From Salvator merianae (Eukaryota > Chordata > Lepidosauria > Squamata > Teiidae): DNA of 64,000 nucleotides. The position numbers and the translations under genes are program-made. The notes below the pieces were generated by a model, which saw only the letters and a list, made by a program, of their open reading frames with translations, did no database searches and had not been told where the DNA came from. Shown in pieces: positions 59,586 to 64,000 of this stretch (within the stretch, counting starts at the first letter, position 1; every line of letters begins with the position of its first letter). Location: NCBI GenBank assembly GCA_003586115.2, contig QVOM02000103.1, positions 9,469,677 to 9,533,676 on the forward strand. The letters run 5' to 3'.

Positions 59586-60288
59586 CTTGAAACAAAAAAG
59601 AGAAAGAAATTATAGTGTATTTTTAATAGTTCTAAGTACAGCAAATGTAGAAAATACTCATTTGTAAAGACTAGTATAATGAAAAATCAAAAGTATACAG
59701 CTAGGTCTAAGTGAAGAATACAGACAGTGATCAAGCGTTATTTTGTTTTCACATGTTCTTGTCTGCCTGCACACATTTAGCAATCACATTTATACAGGCA
59801 GTTTAAAAAGCAATCTAAGGCTAGCGGCACGTGTGGATGGCCCCATCATGGAACACTGATGTGGGATCACTTTGCCCCATTTTGGCATTCTCGATAGAGG
59901 CAGAACTCCTTTCACAGCATGTCAAATTACTGCACTTTGAAAAGATAAAAACAACAACCCAAAACTTATATCCTTAACTGACTTCATCACTATACTGGGC
60001 TCTGTAAGGCATATACTATTTATTTCTAGCAGGTAGAAACCCTGCATCAGTGAGCACTACTCTTTGGGAGAAATCTCATTAAACAGTATATGGAAAACAT
60101 ATACTCTGGAATGGCCACACTTGAAAAACCACACCAGCTGTAGCTGATGGTTTTGTAATAACTCCCCACAAAGACAGCTTTAAACCACCTTTATTGCCTT
60201 GAGATCATTTTTTTATTCTAATATTACAAAACTGAATCAATGTTTTTACTCTAATATATGAAGTCTCATTTTCTATGTATATGATAAT

Positions 60289-60437
60289 CCATGAAGAAAT
60301 ATCTCTTTGAAGTCAAGTATCACAAACACAGCACAATTGGTTATGTACTACCGCATTATTCCATATATAAGAATGTAATGCTTCACATACTGTGCTATGC
60401 TTATAATGCTTGACTTCAAAGAGATATTCTTCTGTGG
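60289..60437. repeat. 149-bp long imperfect palindrome in the last TMEM128 intron
   Basis: The left arm ATATCTCTTTGAAGTCAAG (60299-60317) is exactly complementary to CTTGACTTCAAAGAGATAT (60409-60427). Pairing continues outward (GAAGAA/TTCTTC, CCA/TGG) and inward (CAGCACA/TGTGCTA, GCATTA/TAATGC). Transcribed, it would fold into a hairpin of about 70 bp per arm. It is probably a palindromic miniature transposon, but no duplication was found. Confidence 0.85.
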
Positions 60438-61075
60438 TTCACAATAATAGGGGCTGGCATGCCATCAAAAACACATTGGGATCTAAACATTGAGTCAGGA
60501 AATTCTATAACTTATTACTAGAGCTGCAGTCCTGTGTTGTGTTACATGGGAGTCTAGCCCCAATGAACTCAATGGACCTCTGAGTCAACATGCTTCAGAA
60601 TGTGCTGTTAGGTACTGTAGCCACAAATAATACTGTGATTCCTACTATCCTCTTAAATTTTATCTGTAATTACTCAGTTCTCAAGTTATGAATATTTATC
60701 CTCTATGACCATTAAGAACCCCACAACCCTGTATCTGTTCAGTAACTCTTCTTGCTGCTCAATTGTTTTGAACCTTTGCCTGTATTAAAGCATTACATTA
60801 TATACAAGAACAAATTGGGTACAGGTACATTTTCAATTCTCAGCTACTTTCATAGTTTGTTTTTCAAATGAAAATATGGAAAGCACAGCTCCTGAGACCA
60901 GTTTTTATCAACTTGATTTTTACCTAGCCTGTTAGCATTTGAGGGACCATTCTTGTGAAAGATTAAATTGCAAATGCAACAAATAAGCAAATACGGCACT
61001 TTCTTCAGCATTTAAAGGTGGCTTGCAGAATCTCTGGCAGCAGTGCAAATTTGGAATATATGGCACCAAACTTAC

Positions 61076-61237
61076 CAAACTGCTGCAGCAATAAAACTAG
61101 CAGTTGTGATTGGTATCAGAGCAGGGTAGCTAGCATCATAGTCCTCAACTCCACAATACCATTCAAGATATATTATGCAATAAAAGGCCACGGCCAAACT
61201 GATAAGCAACAAACAACTGCCGAGTGAAAACCACCAA
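61076..61237 (-). CDS. TMEM128: Transmembrane protein 128 (TMEM128), penultimate coding exon
   Basis: TMEM128 is a small four-pass membrane protein of poorly known function. This 162-nt exon encodes 53 full codons beginning [20 protein letters not shown], continuing [14 protein letters not shown] and [19 protein letters not shown]. It matches the human protein around YLEWYCGIGEYD and [16 protein letters not shown]. It starts after TTTTGCAG with one base of a split codon and ends GTT TG|GTAAGT. Two hydrophobic segments are visible, about exon residues 5-23 and 39-53. The preceding exons were searched for between 61238 and 64000 and not found, so they probably lie beyond the window. TMEM128 sits just upstream of OTOP1 on the same strand, as in human. 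Confidence 0.95.
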
Positions 61238-63563
61238 CTGCAAAAGAAAAAAGAATACATTATTTACACAAAATACAAAATACTACGATTCGCACTAAAA
61301 AGGACTATTTGTTATATTGGCTCTATTCCTCCAAGCTCTTGGGCTGTTCTTACATAGATACAGAGAAAACATCTTTAAGTGAAATTCTGCAGAGGTTCTA
61401 CATGATGCCCTATTTCAAACAGGTCTTCACGTATGGAATCCTCAAATATCACCTGTAATCTACAGGACTAGAAGTACAGATTGCTGAAAGCTGCAATGCC
61501 ACAGAAAAGGAAGAACAAAGGGAGATAGAATATTGGTTAAGAAATGTAAATCGTTTTTCTCAAATAACACAACTGTGTGCCCAGGCAGAGCTTACAACTA
61601 TCTAGCAATTTTTCCTGAGAAGATATTGGAAATACAATTTTCTGAGGCAATACTGATTTCAATCAAACAACAATGAGGTAAGACAAAGGTCTATTAGGGA
61701 AGAAGGGTATCTGATATGAAAAAAAAACAAAAAACCAATAGAATATAAAATCCATACATTTGGGGTGTTAGGAGACATTTCCTGCATTAGTTCCAGGTAT
61801 GTGCTCTATAATATAAAAGGAAGGTATATGAGTTAAAGGTAGAGTACTTTCATGGTGCCTGATTTGGGAATGCCACAAAATTGCACACAGATTTCAACCA
61901 TGTTATCTTCTAATGACAATTTAGAATTCTCCATTACCTAAGAACTTTCTGATAAATTAATAATGTATCTCTCCAATATATTATAGCTCCCAATCCATTG
62001 TAATGGCTAGAAAATAAGTCACTTATGGTAACAGCAGAGATATTATTTCAGCATGTTTATTTTATTTATGCTTAGTAAATAAACATTTTTAAAAGCACCT
62101 TAGCTTTTAGTCTTAATACTCCACAAGTATCTGACCTGAAATATTTGGAGAAAAAACTAATGGATGTTGTTTAAACGTTATACAGCAAGCCCTCAACTTT
62201 TTTGACTTCAACATACACAAATTCAGGTTATTCATGAATGGTAGATGGCACTCAATATTTGTGAAATAAAGTCTTGGTCATTTATGAGATTCCTCTTAGT
62301 GAACTACCAAGACGGGAAGGGCTTACTGTGGATAACTGTTCTTTTTCCTCTGTGGGCTCTGGGGTGGGGGTGTTCGAGAGTACTTGCTCCTTTTCTGTGG
62401 GGAGAGAATATTTGCTGCCAGGGGAAAGGAGGCTGCTGCTTCCTCTTGGCTTCTGTTCAACAATGCCTCCCATGCAAAAGCAAGGTGACAATAAAACTAT
62501 GGAATATTATTCCCCCAATCCCTCCGAAAATTAAATACTGGCAAATTTTCAAACCCATATCACTGATGCTTTCCCTTAAAAGCAAAAGAGATACAAACTA
62601 GGCAACATGTGCAAAGGCAGGCATCTAGTTCATTATTTATTTGTCAAGGAAGAATTAATAAGGAAAGGATAAGCAGGGGAGGGATGGAGCCACTCACCTT
62701 CAGAAATCACAGGATAAACAGATTTTCAAATCACGCGAGATAATACTGGTTTATTAAGTATGCTTTCATTTCACCCTTAAGCCTATAAAAGGTTCCCAGA
62801 GCTGTTTACAAAATGTGTAACTAGACAAGTTGCCTCTGCCTCTCCTGCAATGGATGGAGTGGCTGATTTCATGGCAGGTGAGGGATGACTCTGGTCTGTG
62901 GAGGGGTGGCGATGGACAAACCCTGTATCCCCAGTCTCAGGACTTGCTCCTGAAGCCTGAAAGATAGCTGCTTGAATGACAGTCGAAAAGCTAAGTCACC
63001 CACCCATGAAATGAGAATGCTGCAATTGCAATCACAACTAGGAATGTATACATACAAATACCAAAGGTCTGCCAAACCTTAGAAAAGCAGAGGCAGCTGG
63101 CAAACTGTTGCACATACCTAGCCAGCTATATTCTGGCCTGCTCTAAGAATCCCAAGGACTTTGACATCAATACACACACACACACAGAGGTAACTACAAA
63201 CTACAGCTGGCACCCAATCTTCATACTTTTGGATCATGATTATTACGATTATTTTAACCAGGAAGATCAATTAATTCTACATGCAGGCCAGAGAGAAGGG
63301 ACTTAGCAAAATAAACTCTTTCCTTTCTGCCCAGCTTCTCACGATGTTGTGAAGTTGGAACATAACCCCAGAATCTAGGATAAGCCTTTCCAGCTTCTGA
63401 CTGGGCTTTGAACACTTACCCATGCCTTTATACCCATGTCTTTATAAAAAATATCCCTGTGATTGTAGACAGCATTTCTGTTGCATTTCTTGTCATTTTG
63501 ACTCATTGGAGTAACTAGCAAAAGGAGTTCTTTCTTTTGACCAGCTTGGTCTTAGGAAATGTC
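61238..63563. other. TMEM128 intron, no further exon found
   Basis: I looked on the minus strand for the preceding TMEM128 exon (human FWILASIVVTYYVDFFK) and did not find it. A short CA run lies at about 63173-63186. No other feature is recognised. Confidence 0.45.
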
Positions 63564-63902
63564 TCATAGTAACCATAAAATATTTTTACATTTCTGAATC
63601 TTTTTCTGAAACTCAGCAATGCAGGCATTGGAAGCTTTGATAAATTCAGCAGCTTGCTTGTCAGTTTCTTCTTCTCGCTCAGTTATTTTCAGATGACTGG
63701 ATGTCCACACACTCAGAAACCCTGAATGCCTTGTACTTTTTTCTTTTTCCAGATTCACCCACCAGGCCTGGGTTGGCCATGATCGTCTTAGAATAAGCCC
63801 TATCAATGGCTGGAAGGGTCTGTGGCAGAGCAGCAAGGCACCCAGCCGTTGTTGCTTCCTCCCTAGAGGGAACTCATTACTTCGGCAACCCTTCACCCTC
63901 AC
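63564..63902 (-). other. Unassigned open reading frame, about 112 codons
   Basis: The translation has a charged, possibly coiled-coil C-terminal half (LKITEREEETDKQAAEF, then IAEFQKKIQ). It lies in or near the expected TMEM128 intron, on the same strand. I do not recognise it. It may be chance, a pseudogene fragment or an exon of something else. Confidence 0.2.
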
Positions 63903-64000
63903 AGATACAGTGATTAAGTCTGTTAAAAGAGCTTCCTTAATAAAGCTCAGGCCTGCTTGCGATTATTGTTGTACCTCCTGGACTTGTTCCTCCCCTCAGC

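Noticed and set aside
61238..64000. The second TMEM128 exon
   Set aside because: No minus-strand sequence resembling FWILASIVVTYYVDFF with proper splice sites was found.

Overview
This window is vertebrate nuclear DNA, most likely from a squamate reptile (lizard, gecko or snake). Two conserved genes are recognised from spliced exons on the minus strand. OTOP1 (otopetrin-1, a proton channel) is represented by exons 1-4. TMEM128 is represented by its last two coding exons. OTOP1 followed upstream by TMEM128, both on the same strand, matches the order I know from human chromosome 4p16. The squamate assignment rests on the interspersed repeats: tRNA-headed SINEs ending in a 'GGGGTATAAA' tail, CR1-like LINEs whose 3' ends read 'GATCCAGCA..GGCTC.TCTTATG', an L2-like LINE and L1-type LINEs. 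No single species can be named.

Layout. Positions 1-41,500 are the body of OTOP1, read right to left: exon 1 at 41,038-41,500 in a CpG-rich block, exon 2 at 18,469-18,605, exon 3 at 7,646-7,704 and exon 4 at 5,160-5,290. Splice sites and phases fit exactly and give 263 continuous residues covering roughly the first five membrane segments. The remaining exons lie beyond position 1. Positions 41,500-59,485 are the OTOP1 upstream and intergenic region, full of dead transposons. TMEM128 has its terminal coding exon at 59,486-59,585 and the preceding one at 61,076-61,237. Its first exons lie beyond 64,000.

The rest is repeats and unassigned intronic or intergenic sequence. The striking component is a dense set of non-autonomous DNA transposons whose ends begin GG(G/C)CC. 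Most are flanked by 3-bp target duplications that can be read directly (AAA, CTA, AGT, TCA, CTT, TAA, TTA). They range from 138-bp near-perfect hairpins to 1.2-1.8 kb elements without a transposase, and several are nested in one another. Two hAT-type miniature elements with 8-bp duplications, a related pair with 5-bp duplications and a hAT transposase remnant are also present. LINE relics include CR1-like, L2-like and L1-type copies, all broken by stops or deletions.

No prokaryotic-type features, CRISPR arrays, tRNA genes or intact mobile-element proteins were seen. Most long open reading frames are antisense or chance frames, and many start at non-ATG codons.
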